Positions 35,339-50,113 of a DNA stretch of 64,000 bases are shown here, piece by piece (within the stretch, counting starts at the first letter, position 1; each line of letters opens with the position of its first letter). Made by a program: the position numbers and the translations under genes. Below the pieces are notes generated by a model. The model was not told where the DNA came from. It saw only the letters and a program-made list of their open reading frames with translations, and made no database searches. Origin of the DNA: Galerina marginata (Eukaryota; Basidiomycota; Agaricomycetes; Agaricales; Galerinaceae); contig JAECYW010000002.1 in NCBI GenBank assembly GCA_023014335.1, positions 2,976,001-3,040,000 of the forward strand, read 5' to 3'.

Positions 35339-37087
35339 ATGAAGTTCTCCAGGCAAACCATTTTCGCTCTCCTCCCCGTCCTCGTCGCTGCCCACGGCGC
35401 CGAGCACCTCCATGCTCGCCACGAGAACGTTCATGCACGACAGGCCCCTCCTGCTAACCCGCCAGTCGCCCCACCAGTCTCCGCCCCTTCAGCTCCACCT
35501 GCCGGTCCTGTCCCTCCCTCGTCCTCTGCTAGCGCGTCCGCGCCAGGAGTAACTGCAGCTCCCAGCCCGTCGACCCCTCTTCCCACCGTCTCGTTGCTGG
35601 CTACTAACCCAACAGCCGTGCCGCTGTCTGCTATCAATTCTCTCCAGGCTAGCTCTGCCACTCTCCCCCTGGCATCCACTGCCGTCCCAGGCTCGGTTCC
35701 GACGTTCCTGCCAGGAGCACCTCCTTTGCCAAATGGTATTTTTTTTCTATTACGTCGGCTGTCTAAATTTAACAACTATGTCTTTTCAGCGGCGCTTCTG
35801 GCTCCATCCAATTATCCAACCTTAGACCGCCCTCCTCCGACAGATTCCCCAGAGGTCCAGCAGTGGATCAAGGAGGTTATGGCCACCGGTATTGACATTC
35901 CTAACTTGAGTGTCAACAACGTTGGTTCGTTTTGGTCCATGCTTCTATTTTTATTTGTGCTTCTTACTCAAAATATGCACCTTCTAGGAGGATGCCCAAA
36001 CAACACGGCAGCGGCTGCTGATCAATCACGTTGCTGGTGGACTTGTGGTGGATGTGTGACCTCTGCTGATATTACGGAGTGCCCCACCGCTATGAATTGG
36101 GGTCTGACCTTATGACGATGGGCCTTCGTTCTATACGCCCAACTTGATGCAGTATTTGGACGAACATCAACTCAAGTCCACCTTCTTCGTCGTTGGTTCC
36201 CGTGTAATTTCCTTCCCTGCTACTTTGCAATCGCAGTATATGGGCCAGCATCAGATCGCAGTCCATACCTGGAGCCATTTCCCCTTGACCACGTTGACCA
36301 ATGAACAAATTATCGCTGAATTTGGCTGGTCGAAGAAGGTGATCAAGGATGTCCTTGGTGTTACTCCTAACATGATGCGTCCACCTTATGGTGATATCGA
36401 GTGAGTCTCTTTCCGCTGCCCATCTACACTGCTAATGTCGGCTTGCAGTAACCGCGTCCGAGCAATTTCGTTGGCTATGGGGCTTACTCCTGTTATGTGG
36501 ACTCGTATTAGTCCTCTTGCCACATTTGATACTGACGGTCAGTTTTGGCCGCATAAGTAAAATCGGTCGCAAGTGCTGATGGATATTAATAGACTTTGAT
36601 ATCCATGGTGGGCTTACCTCCGTTCAGCAAGTTCTCCAGAACTGGGAAAATATTCTTGGAAACGTTACGACCATGAAGACTGGATTCATTGTTCTCGAAC
36701 ATGATCTTTTCGAGCAATCCGTGGAAGTGGCAACCGGGTACATCCTTCCAGATGCATTGGCCCACAACCCACCCTTTACCATCCGACCTGTTATTTCTTG
36801 TCTCAACAAAGATCTCCGTGATGCTTATATCGAAACCAACGACAATTCAACCAACCCACCCGCTTTCTCGGCTGCTATCTCTGGTTGGTTTCTCTTGTTT
36901 ATTGGATACCCTTGATGCTAACTTGTAACCACCTATAGCTGGAGCTGTTACAGTAACCGGATCAGGTGGATCAGCTGCACCGACAGGAGGATCTGGGTCG
37001 ACGAAATCTTCTGCCGTATCTCTCCAGTCCGCCGGTCTCATGTCACTGGCGGCAGTTGTTTGTGGCGCCTTTGCGATGCTTTTCTAA
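35339..37087 (+). CDS. GPI-type chitin deacetylase (CE4)
   Basis: Secreted polysaccharide deacetylase that converts cell-wall chitin to chitosan. The signal peptide MKFSRQTIFALLPVLVAAHG is followed by a Pro/Ser/Ala-rich wall-type linker (about 35440-35730). A Cys-rich segment NTAAAADQSRCWWTCGGC precedes the catalytic domain. CE4 motif 1 is LT-YDDGPS at 36104-36125. Motif 2 is VHTWSHFPLTTL (His metal ligands). Motif 3 is RPPYGDID, and IVLEHDLFEQSVEVA holds the later conserved His. The C-terminus is Ser/Gly-rich followed by the hydrophobic LMSLAAVVCGAFAMLF, a GPI-anchor signal. Stop 37085-37087. One extra T at 36110/36111 breaks the frame inside motif 1, next to the catalytic base Asp. Five introns are normal. 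Confidence 0.92.
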
Positions 37088-37967
37088 GCACCACCCCTTC
37101 TCGGATTTGTTGATAGTGCAGCCAGCGGAATAATCTTACGTGGTACTTTCTTATACCCTCCCTCCATCCGACGAATCTCATACAGCTTCCAACTTAAGCT
37201 CCCATCCTTTAACACCGCATTCCTTTCTTAAATTTATCCCCACGGCTGTGCCTATGCCCCGCAATCACGATGGATATTTACCCCCTTTCTAATTTCTTGA
37301 TTCAGAATCAATGGACTGACAGTCAAAATTACATGCATATCCAGACACTGCTTTCCAGGTAGTTTCTTTTTGATGATTGCTAAGTATATCGAACATAATT
37401 AGTTTCTGGAACTGTTAACGATGACACTTGCCCTGATTAGTACCTGCCGAAGAATCTTGAGTAAGACCTGGCTTGCTATTGGTCACATCCGTACGGAAAT
37501 GAGGTGAAACTGTGCAGCTGCAGTATTCATTAATGTCGAAGAGCGGGCAGGAGAAGCAGACGAATAATTGTCCGCGAAGGCAAACTAAAGTATAGGTGTT
37601 GGGTGATTAAGAGGGTTCGTGAGGGTTCTGAGGCGCGCCCTCGTATGGTAGGAGAAGCGCCAAAATCTACGGGTATGTATGAAGAGTCGGGTGACGAAGG
37701 TGTAAGTGGAAGAATGAAATACATCAAGAGCCCAAGCATAAGAAAATAATAAAGTACGGGATGTGAAATCAGGAAGCGAAAGGACGACTATGATACCGAG
37801 AACGCAACAGAAAGGAGAGATGATCTATGGGGAATGTCTAGGTAAAGGCAGGTCTTAGCATGAGCGATTGTCGTGAGCAAAAAGGAGAAAGCTTGCAAGG
37901 GAAAGGAGAAATAAAGATAAGGCAAACATATCAAAAACACGTCGCAGACATTGCAACAGTGGGGAAT
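37088..37967. other. Convergent intergenic region, chitin deacetylase / SRPK
   Basis: About 880 bases lie between convergent stops. No supported gene is visible. The stretch is AT-rich near the chitin deacetylase and purine-rich on the plus strand near 37530-37920. Confidence 0.4.
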
Positions 37968-41283
<3,316 letters not shown>

Positions 41284-43680
41284 ATAAAAGATGGGGAGAC
41301 GAGGCGGGGGAGGAGGGGGAGGAGGAGAGGAGGGGAGGAGGAAGGCGTTGTTGACAGAGGTGGCGTATCGCTCCGGTTCTCGTGACTAGCGTGTCACACT
41401 GTAGACTGAATCACGCCGCTGTGGACTCACGACTAGACTTGACGTCCACGAAGGTCTTAGTTCAAGCTCTTTGTCCTGGCTTGGGTCTCTAGAGCACTGG
41501 CTTGCGCTGCTTCTGGCTTCCAGCTAAACCTCTCAACGGCCGGTTTTCCTTGTGTCGAGTAAAATTTTATGCTGGCGCTCTTCGCCCGGGTCGTTGGCGG
41601 TACTTCCGGGCCCAACCGCCTTGACGTTTATACGTTCGGAACTCCAAGCGATGCCAGATCAGCTGTCCCATCCAAGAGTAAGTAAACCGCTCGCACACCG
41701 AGACCCATGCTTTCCAAAACAATTCAGGACCCATTATAGGACAACACTTTGACAATACGCTTCAAGCTGTCCGGCCAATTTCCGAATGCCCATATACACC
41801 GACATATATTTTACCGTACTCACTAGTTCAAAGATAGGGACATACGCTCCATTACCAAAACCTCTGCGAACAAGTTCGTGTTGTGCAGCTCCGGTCCGAC
41901 CCTGCTAAAATGATTCACGGTGAATCGGAACTTAAGGAGGCAAGCCTTTCCGATATAAGATGTCGAGCCGTTTCATTTACAAGTTTGGCGCAGGATCATA
42001 ATGGTCACATTGCACAAATCAATGCAAAAAGCCAATGTATTTAGCCCACCTCCATGGCAGTCGTTCCTGGAGATGAATTCTAAACTGTATGAACGGCTTG
42101 TCCTGGAATGCAGATGGTCTTGATAATCAACAATGTACCTGTGGACGAACCATTTCCCTAGCTGTTCAACCAATTATCTGGCGTTGGTATCTTTTCTGGG
42201 ATCTTTATCAACCTGTCTGCTGCTTATCGATTTCCTGTTTTAGTTCAGGATCTATCAAGTTTTTCATGTTTAGAAACCTAATGTCGATCTTACGAAGGTC
42301 GTACTTGCCAACTTTAGTTTAGAGTCTGTAAACTCCTTTTCTTCTCAGGACACACCCTGTGAAGAGATCATCCGCGGACGAGTGTGTGCGATCCCCTGAA
42401 TTTATTTATACCATTCTCTGTCCTGATTGGCGAAGAAGCGTTGACTTCAAAAGCCTGCTGCGATGATCATCCGTCCACCAATTCTATTCGGCCACTTGTA
42501 CCCTTCTCTGTGTGCGCAAGGAGTCCAGTTGCATACCAGCCACGCCCTGCCCTTGAGCATAATGCCTGGACGGACTTTGACAAACGGGTTTTGGACGGGG
42601 AAAGGTGTATCATACATGTTCGCTTCCATGCCATGAAGATAAGTTTGGGACCTTCGAATGTGTTATGCCTCCGAAGAAACAAACGGATTTGTTCCAGGTG
42701 ATTGTTGACAATCATGCGATAACGGAGGAGCTTGAGCTCTCTAAGCCGTGGATAGTGGACTCCAGATCTGATAATATTGCGCAATCGGTCCGGAATAAGC
42801 AAGTGCTAAACATATCAGTGGGCACAAAACAAGCCACTCCAACACTTTCACCAGCAGTTTTGGGAACATCTTCATCACTCTGAACTTGACTATTACCCTG
42901 AGTTCCCTTTTTCAGACAATGATGCTCAACAATGCCTCAAGAAGTTTATCTTCCATTGGAACCTTGTTCCTCACACTGCTTTTTTAGTTCACACTATATA
43001 TCTCATCTGGTCAGGTAAGCGACAGCTTCATGCTGATGCACTCTCCACTGTAGAGGACAATAATCTTGAAGTTGACTCGGAAACTAACTCGGACGTTGAG
43101 GGATTTGAGTGTGATACCGGTTTAGATGGGTCACAGGATCACGCATTGTAGTTTATAGCTTTTTTCTCTGTCATGTATTATCTCCCTTTCCCCGCAGATC
43201 CCGCTGTGGGTCCACGCGGTATAAATCTAAATCTAAATCTTTCAGGTTTTTTTATCCCCTGACTTCATCGAACAGAAACTGGCTATCAAAAATCTCAGCC
43301 CATAGCCAAATCACCTTAATCAAGTCTCTGTCTCAAACTGGATTATCCTTGAGGCTGGACTTCTACTTGTTCCCCGACATTGAATCGCAGCCACCCTCGT
43401 CGCAATCCCAACTCTCGGACCAAAGCCAAGTGCATAGGTTCCAAGTTCACTGATATATTCGAGCCACCTCATATCGGCAGACAGTTTTAGGAGGTCGGAC
43501 AAGTTACCGGGATTTGGACGGTTACGGCACAATACCCAAGCATACATCGGGGGACCAAGCTTTCATTCCAATAAACTTTCTTACCATATATATTCTATCC
43601 ACCGCAGGACGCCGCAATGTCCTCTGACACCCGCACGCCAGTGAAGGACCACGGCTCTTGCAGCAGTTGCCCAAGACACT
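41284..43680. other. Long gene-free region upstream of two kinases
   Basis: No gene is supported in these 2.4 kb. The first 60 bases are a plus-strand GGA-rich purine tract (41291-41345), probably in the SRPK promoter or 5' UTR. A reading at 42384-42883 (plus) has a Cys/His-containing segment (YHTCSLPCHEDKF in one frame), but stops and frame changes suggest decayed, possibly transposon-derived sequence. A short (TAAATC)3 repeat lies near 43224-43242. The rest shows nothing. Confidence 0.35.
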
Positions 43681-45817
43681 ATGTCAAACACGGCCAAAAA
43701 GTTCATTGGGGCTGTTGAGGACGAGTGGCAACTATTCAGGTGCATTCCTCTTTCTGATGTGGTTTCCTTCCCATACTAACCATCTCTAGTGACAATGCTG
43801 CAGATTATGCCATTGGTTCACCAATTGGCTTTGGTGCTTCGTCGATTGTCTATGCTGCCACATACCACCCACGGTCCCCCGATTCGTCTTCGCCACCACC
43901 CAAAAAAGGCATTCGATTGCGCACTCAAGGTGCTGGACCTGGATTCTCTGCCGCCACGGTCTCTCCAACTATTGCAACGAGAAACAACCCTTATGTCATT
44001 GTCTAAGCATCCCAATGTCTTGCGTGTCCGTGGTTCGTGGGTGAACGGGCATAAGCTCTACATTGCTCTGCGTCTCATGAACAAAGGAAGTGCTGCCGAT
44101 GTCATGCGTTATGGCTGGCCTGGAGGCATGGAAGAGGATGTGGTTCGATGTATCTTGAGGCAGGCACTCAGTGGGTTAAAGTGCGTCATCTTTTTTAAAG
44201 ATTTCTACCTCCCCCATATAAATGCTCTCTCCCCAGCTACCTTCATATAAATGGATTCATCCATCGTGATGTCAAAGCAGCAAATCTTTTAATTGACGAC
44301 GACGGAACTGTGCTTCTGGGAGACCTCGGGGTGGCGGCCGATCTTACAGAAGACACCTCGCAAATCAGTAGTTCGTCCTCGAAGGCTCACTCAATCTCTG
44401 CAAGAGCAGCACTTGAATCTAGCAGTGGAAAGCATGCCATAGCCTTCGACGGCGTGCGTCCAGTCATGTCAAGACCCCGGATTGGGAAGCGAAAATCGTT
44501 TGTCGGAACGGTTTGTGAATTTTACAATTGTGACGAACGCCACATTCTTATCGCTTCTTAGCCCTGCTGGATGTCCCCGGAACTTATTGAGGGGAAACAA
44601 TACGACTCTTCCACAGACATATGGAGTTTCGGCATCACTGCTTTGGAATTGACTCAAGGACGCCCCCCGAGGTCTAGAGAATCGCCACAGAAAGTATTGC
44701 TCAAGACGTGAGTTCTTCTTTGTCGCATCAACAACTCTTTCCTTACACAGCGTTAGTATCCAAGAAGATCCTCCAACCCTGAATCGTGAAGGAGGCACAT
44801 TTAAATATTCTCGCGCATTCAAAGAGGTCATTGATAGTTGCTTGGTGAAAGATCCCTCGAAACGGTTAGCATATAATGATACATATCGATGAACCCGCTT
44901 ATTTATAAGTATTATCAGTCCTAATGCAGAAGAACTCCTTCAAACTCCCTTCTTCAAGGCAGCCAAAAAGAAATCGTATCTCATTAATACTATTCTGAGT
45001 AACATGATTCCCCTTTTCGATATGTTTTGGTTTCTGACCACCTTTCTTGGTAGAGGACCTTCCTCCGCTCACGCAACGGCAAGAACGTTGTGTTCTTCCA
45101 GCCGTTCTATCTGCCAATTCGATCGACTCTTGGGATTTCACACCAACTCCTACGGCTAGTGTGTACCGGAGACGACCTTTTGAAGACTTCGTCACGTCGG
45201 AGGACGAGGAGCTGAGAGCGGAAGGGGTCTTTGAAATGGACGATGAAGCTAGGGCGGACTCAAGCCACCACAGTAGAGTCGTCTCTTGGACGAGCGAGGC
45301 AGAACAAGTGCCCGAGGAAGTTGAACCGGAGCCAGAGACCAATTTCGTTCCGTCTTCCTCTCCAAGTACCTCCGAATCCTCCAGCTTCTTGAGCTCAAGT
45401 ATGGGTGCTAGCCAAGCCTCGTCACCACCTGGTACCTCCGCACCATCGTCTTACACAGGGTCTTCGGACATTGCGCTTAGATTGCGGGAGGCAGTTTCAT
45501 CTCCTGATACAGGACAGAAAGTTCTCTCTGGCATATCTGGACACAGTTCACACCCTACGCTCGTTGGCTTAAGGACCGTGTTACCGGAGGTCACACCGGT
45601 TAAACGCACTCAGAAAGCGCCAGTGTCCCCTGGGCCAACGCTGTGGCATAAACTCAAGGGCAACGTCAGGCGACCCGCGTTAGAGACAGACGGTTCGGAA
45701 AGTTCACCGCGCAAGGATAAAGAAAAACGGAGGATGAGTGACATGTTTTCAAGTGCAAGTAAAGGTCTTTTGTCTCGGGGCTCAAGTCGCTCCCTTTCTT
45801 CTGGTACGCCTTCTTAA
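43681..45817 (+). CDS. STE20-family Ser/Thr kinase (FRAY/OSR1-like)
   Basis: Germinal-centre-type kinase. The start [19 protein letters not shown] at 43681 splices to [20 protein letters not shown] (glycine loop). The catalytic Lys lies in [11 protein letters not shown]. Later motifs are [17 protein letters not shown] (catalytic loop), [11 protein letters not shown] (DLG where DFG is usual), [15 protein letters not shown] (activation-segment end), [17 protein letters not shown] and [18 protein letters not shown] long Ser/Pro-rich C-terminal regulatory region (about 45050-45817) follows. One extra base in the A-run 43902-43907 breaks the frame between PPPKK and AFDCALKV, just before the catalytic Lys. 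Introns are otherwise regular. The OSR1 assignment rests on the kinase-domain pattern only. Confidence 0.85.
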
Positions 45818-46025
45818 GCGTGTAATTAGTGGTACAACTCACTCAGAGGCCCAGCTTTAAAGGAAAGCAAGTAATTTTCGTTTGCTCTAACGACCCATCA
45901 TGATCTACCGAGTGCTATCTTGCTGCTAGCTGTCTTACTATATCTATTAGTTTCAATGTAACAATATGGGCGGTATAATTGCTCATCGCTAAACCACGTT
46001 TAATATAATATCACCATTTGAATCT

Positions 46026-47518
46026 TCAAGTTTTCTGCATTTTGGGAATTATTGTTGAATCCCAATGATGAGCAAGCGATTCGAGTCCACATGAAATGTA
46101 AGATGACGATACAAGGGCGTGGTGTACTAATGGAAACGGTCCCACTTCGGCTGGGGCGCCTTGTCTCCCCATTCTTCTGCGGGGTCCTCTGTCTTCTTTT
46201 CCTGCAGTCATGGTGATGTGCTTGTCAACCAGCTGTACAAAATGTGAGATTTTGGGACGCGTATCATGATCACGAACTTACTCACATCGTTCAAAATATT
46301 GGTCGATTTGGTGAGAGTTGACAGGAAGGCCGTCAATTGGACGTCTTCGTATTCCTTTATGACAACGAGATCAGTTGTTGGTTTCTGGAAGAGAAAGAAT
46401 GATGTACAGTGTCAAATTCCTCCCTGAAATGCTTATTCTCCGAGGCCGGCAAGGAGGCAAGAAGAGCGGACAAAGATCGCAAGACAGACGAATCTGGTCG
46501 AGCTTGGCCTATGGACGAACTCATGTCACTGCAATACGAGAGTCAATAATCGGACAACATACCTGCAATCACATCGGTTACGTATTTGATGAGAATCAAG
46601 ATACGTTCGTGCAACATCTTCACGGCCGAGCGTTGAGTCTGCAGATGCGACTCCACTGGACAATGTTCACAAGGCAATATCGTCAAAGAAAAATGAAATC
46701 GCCTTACAGCTTGTTCCGCTTCCCCCGCCTCGTGCGGTCCAATCTACAGCAATGCGCTCCGCTTCTCCAGTTTCCACATTATAAGGGACTTCAATGTATA
46801 CTGACCGCGATTTGCGATCTCGAAGTTCAATTGTGGGCTCGTAGGCTTTTAGTGGAAGGGTCTGAGCATTGACATCGGTACTCGAAACCAATGCCAGGCT
46901 TGGCTGCAATATCAAGAGGAGTGGTGTGGAACAATATCCCGTGAACTGAAAATGTTGGTAAGTCATAAATCTAACTAGGTTTTTGGGTTTACCTGTTCAT
47001 GAAGGACGATGTGTTGCGCAGTCGGTTTGGCTATAACGGTGTACCACCCTATAAACTCGAGCGATGGGAAGACCTGCTTGTCTAATGTGCGATGTCAATG
47101 AACTCGTTTGGGACGGATAAAGTGGGCGGCGCGTACATTGGTCGCGTCGCGATACTAAAAAATCGTGGTCGACTAGCTCATTATTGTCGCCAACGACGGC
47201 AAGTTCAAACGTATTCACGATCTCTACCTCGCGTCCATTCTGCGTACCCAGAAGAGCGCCTAGAACTGCAAGACGTTGGTGGCGGGATATGGTCGATATA
47301 TCAGGTACATACCAAAAGGATCTGGCCTGTTTTTTTGAAGCTTCAGCCGCGTCCAATGTTCTGATATGTTCAAAATCGGGAGAGGATGCCTGATCTGGAG
47401 ACTAAGCCAACGTAGCGTTCCAACTGATAAATGATCGTCCTTACAGTGAAAGAGCTAAACCAGACGTTGTGGTGGATGGCAAAACCACAGATACTTCATC
47501 CGTGTCCATCGCGCTCAT
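46026..47518 (-). CDS. CSN6: COP9 signalosome subunit 6 (MPN- domain)
   Basis: Non-catalytic MPN subunit of the COP9 signalosome, the deneddylase of cullin ligases. The ATG at 47518 gives MSAMDTDEVSVVLPS. A 57 nt intron joins to LQIRHPLPILNISEHWTRLK, then VLGALLGTQNGREVEIVNTF, DFLVSRRDQYKQVFPSLEFI then GWYTV, and FTGYCSTPLLLILQP. The C-terminal helical part has LQTQRSAVKMLHERILILIK and EYEDVQLTAFLSTLTKST. It ends NDLVDKHITMTAG. The last codons can be read two ways. Literally, GKEDRGPRRRMG runs to a stop at 46026. Dropping one A in the run 46197-46200 gives KKTEDPAEEWGDKAPQPKWD, ending at 46127, which looks more natural. Seven introns otherwise splice cleanly. Confidence 0.85.
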
Positions 47519-47799
47519 GATGAATGGATGATAAAGTAAGGATGATTTATCTTTGTTGAGGGATGAAAGACAGAAGAGAGACTTTAGTTTGATGACCAGA
47601 TGAACGACTTATATTTGGAACTAATCATTTGTCAGCTTAACCTTCGTTGTCCCTCACCATCACTGAGGCTTGGAAATTTATCTTAACGGCCTCTTGGTGC
47701 TCCCTTGCTGTCAATTTCTCTTTGGGTCTCAGAGCTTTTATCGGTTGCGTCTCGAAGTTTACCTTGTTAGCTGGTTTCACTGTCCCTGGAACGACATTA

Positions 47800-48620
47800 T
47801 TGTTTGGGTGCAGCTGGTTGCCTCTTTAACACAGCTGATGCCATATGCGCTGGTCTCTCAACATTGCGGCTGGCTTGCAATAATATAAGAATATTGTCCT
47901 TGTCGTGTCTCTTCGTGAATCGCCTCTGTCCGGCCATTTGGTACCGTGTTTCTATTCCTGGCCCTTCCGTCTGGAGTACAATCTTGGGCATCTGTTCTTC
48001 AGGGATTCTTGCTGTTCGGTCCGGATTCATGGCCCATCTTTATGCTTGAAAACTGTTCCAATGTCCTGGGAAGATTTCCCTCCCCCTCGTCTCGAGTTGT
48101 CCCCCTTTTTGAGCTGTTTGCCTCAAGGTGTATATTATACTGGGAACTTGGCCTTTTCCTCCGTTGATTTATCTTTAGATCTCGAGTCGGTTCCTTCTCT
48201 TGCCCTCTCTTTCCATCTGGTCCTTGTCCTGGGGTCGGAGCAGCCTTATTACCTCTCGAATGTCAGCCGCTAAGCGCAAATTTATTACCTCTCAAGCTCA
48301 ACCTAATCAATATTCATACTAGTCTCCCAATATTATGGCTGGCTTGAATAACATAAATATATTGACTGCCCTGTCTTTTTGCCTGAAGCCACACCCACTG
48401 TCCAGGGAAGTTTCCTTTGCCTCCTTTACTCAAGGTGTCTGATTTTCCTACTTTGGTCTGTCCCAAGATGTATTTGCTTTTTATCTCTTTAGGAAATACT
48501 TTACTTTTCAGGCCAGTATCCCCCAAAGTGTATCCACAGATCTCCATCTTCACTCTGGAGCTCAAGTGCATGGATTCCTATCTTTTGTATGCAACTCCAT
48601 GTCTAACCTTACCATTTTAA
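47800..48620. repeat. Diverged direct repeats in gene-poor block
   Basis: Two segments about 460 bases apart resemble each other. One is GCGGCTGGCTTGCAATAATA near 47866 against ATGGCTGGCTTGAATAACAT near 48335. The other is TGTCCTGGGAAGATTTCCC near 48062 against TGTCCAGGGAAGTTTCC near 48397. Both tracts are C/T-rich on the plus strand. No coding potential survives. They could be remnants of a repeated element. Confidence 0.4.
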
Positions 48621-48736
48621 AAATTATATATCTTGGCTATAGGACAGCTAATTCAGGTTATATCCTCTTCTCCCCTCCCTAGCACTGATTTCCAACATTT
48701 TGGCAACAAATTCTACCTACTTTCCCTCTAAATATG

Positions 48737-48850
48737 TCCTTCTTAGCTCAGCTGGTAGAGCGCGTCACTTGTAGCGGCCGGTCACGTGATTCATCGCGGG
48801 TAGCCAACTAGGCTATGACGAGGTCAGTCGTTCAAGTCGGCTAGAAGGAA
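48737..48850 (+). tRNA. tRNA-Thr(UGU), intron-containing
   Basis: The acceptor stem TCCTTCT (48737-48743) pairs with AGAAGGA (48843-48849), with discriminator A. The D arm is TAGCTCAGCTGGTAGAGCG. Anticodon stem CGTCA/TGACG encloses CTTGTA plus A, giving anticodon TGT at 48770-48772. An intron of 41 nt (48774-48814) lies at the canonical position after base 37. The T arm is AGTCG-TTCAAGT-CGGCT, which also serves as the B box. A T-run terminator follows (TTTCTTTTTT at 48851-48860). Confidence 0.88.
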
Positions 48851-48860
48851 TTTCTTTTTT

Positions 48861-50113
48861 CTTCCTAAAGTAGCCTGAAGTCTGATTACATTGTCCAGTC
48901 CTGTGAACTTCCCCCACCTTCGGAGTAAATTTAAACCCTATAGGATCAATCCAGCACTTAGCAGAAAAGACAAGCATTCGTATTTATTAGTAAGACAGGC
49001 GCTTAATTTGCAATCATCTTGGTAATCTCTTTCGATAGCTCAAAGATACCTAGTTTAACATGTATAATGAATGGGCCAGTACAAAAAAAAAATTCAATTC
49101 TCTTTTATGAGAGTAAGTGAGCGCTGACCGTGAATTCCAGCGTTGACTTATAGCCAACTGATCAACAGCTAATAGGCGCTGGCTGCCAGTGGAACAGAGA
49201 GCGAGATGTAAGCACCGACCTGCTTGCCGACCTGGCGTTTATTTGCTAATATAGCTTGCTTGATAAGGTCCTGCCAGTGATGTGCTTGCCTGCGGAATCC
49301 TCTGAGCACTCACCACACAAACAAAGGCTGACCGTATGGAACTTCCTGGTGGTGTGTTGATATCGCGCCTTCAAAGACTGATTGGCGCTTAAAATGCCGT
49401 CAGCTGCCGAAGCACTGATAAGTTAAACAGGATTTTTCCTTAATATGTACCTTCTCTGGCCTGAATATTGCTACCCCGACTTCTGGCGACCCCATAACTC
49501 ACCGACAATTCACGCCTAAATGAACAAACCTTTGAGGGAGAGGGGGGGGGGGGGGGGGTTGGCGGGGCCTTAAAGATAAAAATCGACCCCGTGTCGTTTT
49601 TTGAATCTTGGTGCCCCCTTGATGCTCCTCCACTTTCTCATCCGTTTGCCTATGTGCTCCCTAGGTCAAACGTAATTTATCCTCATTCCCTCAAAGTCCA
49701 TTCTCCGCTCCTGCTAAGTTTATTTCAACAAAAATTTGGAGGTGAACTAGGTTGTGATGCGTCTGTTGTCCAAAGGCTATGGAAAAGGAATTCTTTTTTG
49801 CGAATTTAACATTGCTCACTTATTTCGCTGACGTAGTCAATGTGAGTTGGATCGCTTATACACTGGGTGCGCAACAACGTACTCTTTCAAACATATGGTA
49901 AAAAACATTTTGAAGATAGTCCATATATCTTTGACTGTATATTTAAACACACTCTTTGTTTGACTGATGTTCACCATATTTTGTCCGCCATATTTTTTCC
50001 CCAAAGGTATGCATACATATCATTTCGGATGGTCAATATGTTAAAATTATATGGACTATTTTTAGGATGCCTTTTAGGTTGCTTTAGAATAAAATATATT
50101 GTCACACCCAACC
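48861..50113. other. Gene-free AT-rich region with long G homopolymer
   Basis: No gene is supported. A run of 17 G (49542-49558) is the notable feature. The sequence around 49130-49460 has repeated GCGCTGRCTG-like words without a clear unit. Confidence 0.4.

Noticed and set aside
42384..42900. Possible transposon-derived protein
   Set aside because: Cys/His words occur, but frames are interrupted and no transposase signature could be identified.
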